Positions 6,309-6,463 of a DNA stretch of 6,463 bases are shown here, piece after piece. Under the pieces are notes generated by a model that searched no databases, was not told where the DNA came from, and was given only the letters and a program-made list of their open reading frames with translations. The stretch comes from Actinomycetes bacterium (GTDB lineage: Bacteria; Actinomycetota; Coriobacteriia; Coriobacteriales; Eggerthellaceae), in NCBI GenBank assembly GCA_023395755.1, contig JAEWYG010000173.1, forward strand, positions 1-6,463. The letters are read 5' to 3'. The position numbers and the translations under genes were made by a program. Each line of letters opens with the position of its first letter. Positions within the stretch are counted from its first letter, which is position 1.

Positions 6309-6341
6309 CGGCTAACTTGAATGCCGAGAGCGCCTTCACCT
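6309..6341 (+). repeat. 33-nt direct repeat, copy 2
   Basis: The second copy is separated from the first by 5 nt. Differences fall at repeat positions 6, 8, 13 and 16. Its last base is the first base of the 13-bp inverted repeat. Confidence 0.75.
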
Positions 6342-6378
6342 GTCCATGATCTTTATCTGATGACGAAGATCATGGACA
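6341..6378. repeat. Perfect 13-bp inverted repeat with 12-nt loop
   Basis: TGTCCATGATCTT (6341-6353) and AAGATCATGGACA (6366-6378) are perfect complements. A-residues follow on the plus strand, which is the wrong sequence for a plus-strand terminator. On the minus strand the T-run precedes the hairpin, so it is not a minus-strand terminator either. The hairpin would cover the start codons of the suspected transposase frame (ATG at 6360 and 6372), which could limit its translation from read-through RNA. Confidence 0.75.
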
Positions 6379-6463
6379 AAAAGGCTGCGATTCTTTAGAT
6401 CTACAACACGCGTAAGCCCACCACTACAGCATTCCCCACAAAGCCCCCGATCAAGGGCTCGAC
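6360..6463 (+). pseudogene. Possible broken transposase N-terminus (IstA-like), cut by window edge
   Basis: From ATG at 6360 the plus strand reads MTKIMDKKAAIL, then TAG at 6396-6398, then continues in the same frame as IYNTRKPTTTAFP and beyond to the window edge without a further stop. The first part resembles the opening helix of a helix-turn-helix transposase such as IS21 IstA, and one change of GAG to TAG would explain the stop. The part after TTTAFP does not look like a typical HTH, so the frame may be further degraded. No Shine-Dalgarno is visible. The identification is weak and rests on pattern memory. Confidence 0.25.

Larger units (their letters stand above)
6209..6463 (+). mobile_element. 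Probable end of a decayed insertion element (IS21-like, tentative)
   Basis: This stretch combines a terminal-type palindrome, two 33-nt direct repeats (6271-6303 and 6309-6341), a perfect 13-bp inverted repeat (6341-6378), and a plus-strand frame from 6360 that reads like a transposase N-terminus interrupted by TAG. Elements of the IS21 family are known to carry several subterminal repeats outside the first transposase gene, which fits this order. The outer boundary is uncertain; no target-site duplication can be judged because the other end is outside the window. It could instead be an unrelated repeat-rich intergenic region. Confidence 0.35.

Noticed and set aside
6336..6461. A minus-strand frame open from the right edge, ending at TGA 6338-6336
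   Set aside because: It runs through the inverted repeat and its residues match no family I know; the opposite frame gives a better, though weak, reading.

Overview
The window is almost entirely one minus-strand tetrapyrrole (siroheme/heme) biosynthesis operon, read from right to left. In transcription order it holds a precorrin-2 dehydrogenase / sirohydrochlorin ferrochelatase-type gene (sirC-like, 5908-5210), glutamyl-tRNA reductase hemA (5213-3786), hydroxymethylbilane synthase hemC (3804-2821), a fused uroporphyrinogen-III C-methyltransferase / uroporphyrinogen-III synthase (cobA-hemD, 2824-1244), a radical SAM protein of the AhbC/NirJ1 type (1233-34), and the first codons of one more gene at the left edge (9-1). 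The first four genes overlap by 4, 19 and 4 nt. The last two gaps are only 10 and 24 nt. This packing implies one transcript with strong translational coupling.

Together the enzymes cover glutamyl-tRNA to glutamate-1-semialdehyde (HemA), porphobilinogen to hydroxymethylbilane (HemC), cyclisation to uroporphyrinogen III (HemD domain), methylation to precorrin-2 (CobA domain), oxidation and possibly iron insertion towards siroheme (SirC), and removal of two acetate side chains from didecarboxysiroheme to give Fe-coproporphyrin III (AhbC). The layout therefore points to the siroheme-dependent (Ahb) route to heme rather than the protoporphyrin route. HemL, HemB, AhbA/AhbB and AhbD are not in the window; they are expected downstream (beyond the left edge) or elsewhere.

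The host is probably an anaerobic or facultative bacterium of moderate, slightly GC-rich composition. The combination of a cobA-hemD fusion, an AhbC and this protein style suggests a coriobacterium (Eggerthellaceae-like) or a related anaerobe. That is recognition by style, not a computed placement.

The right-hand 555 bases (5909-6463) contain no convincing intact gene. The part next to the operon (about 5909-6180) looks like the operon's promoter/leader region, with two weak promoter candidates, a cluster of TGACG/CGTCA half-sites including a dyad, and a short GC-rich hairpin in the leader. The outer part (about 6209-6463) looks different: an imperfect palindrome, two 33-nt near-identical direct repeats, a perfect 13-bp inverted repeat, and a plus-strand reading frame that resembles the start of an IS21-type transposase but is broken by TAG. 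I read it tentatively as the end of a decayed insertion element inserted upstream of the operon.

The most unusual coding feature is the 45-residue cysteine-rich tail of HemA, with four cysteines spaced exactly eight residues apart and a Cys-Pro pair, in the enzyme that commits carbon to the pathway.
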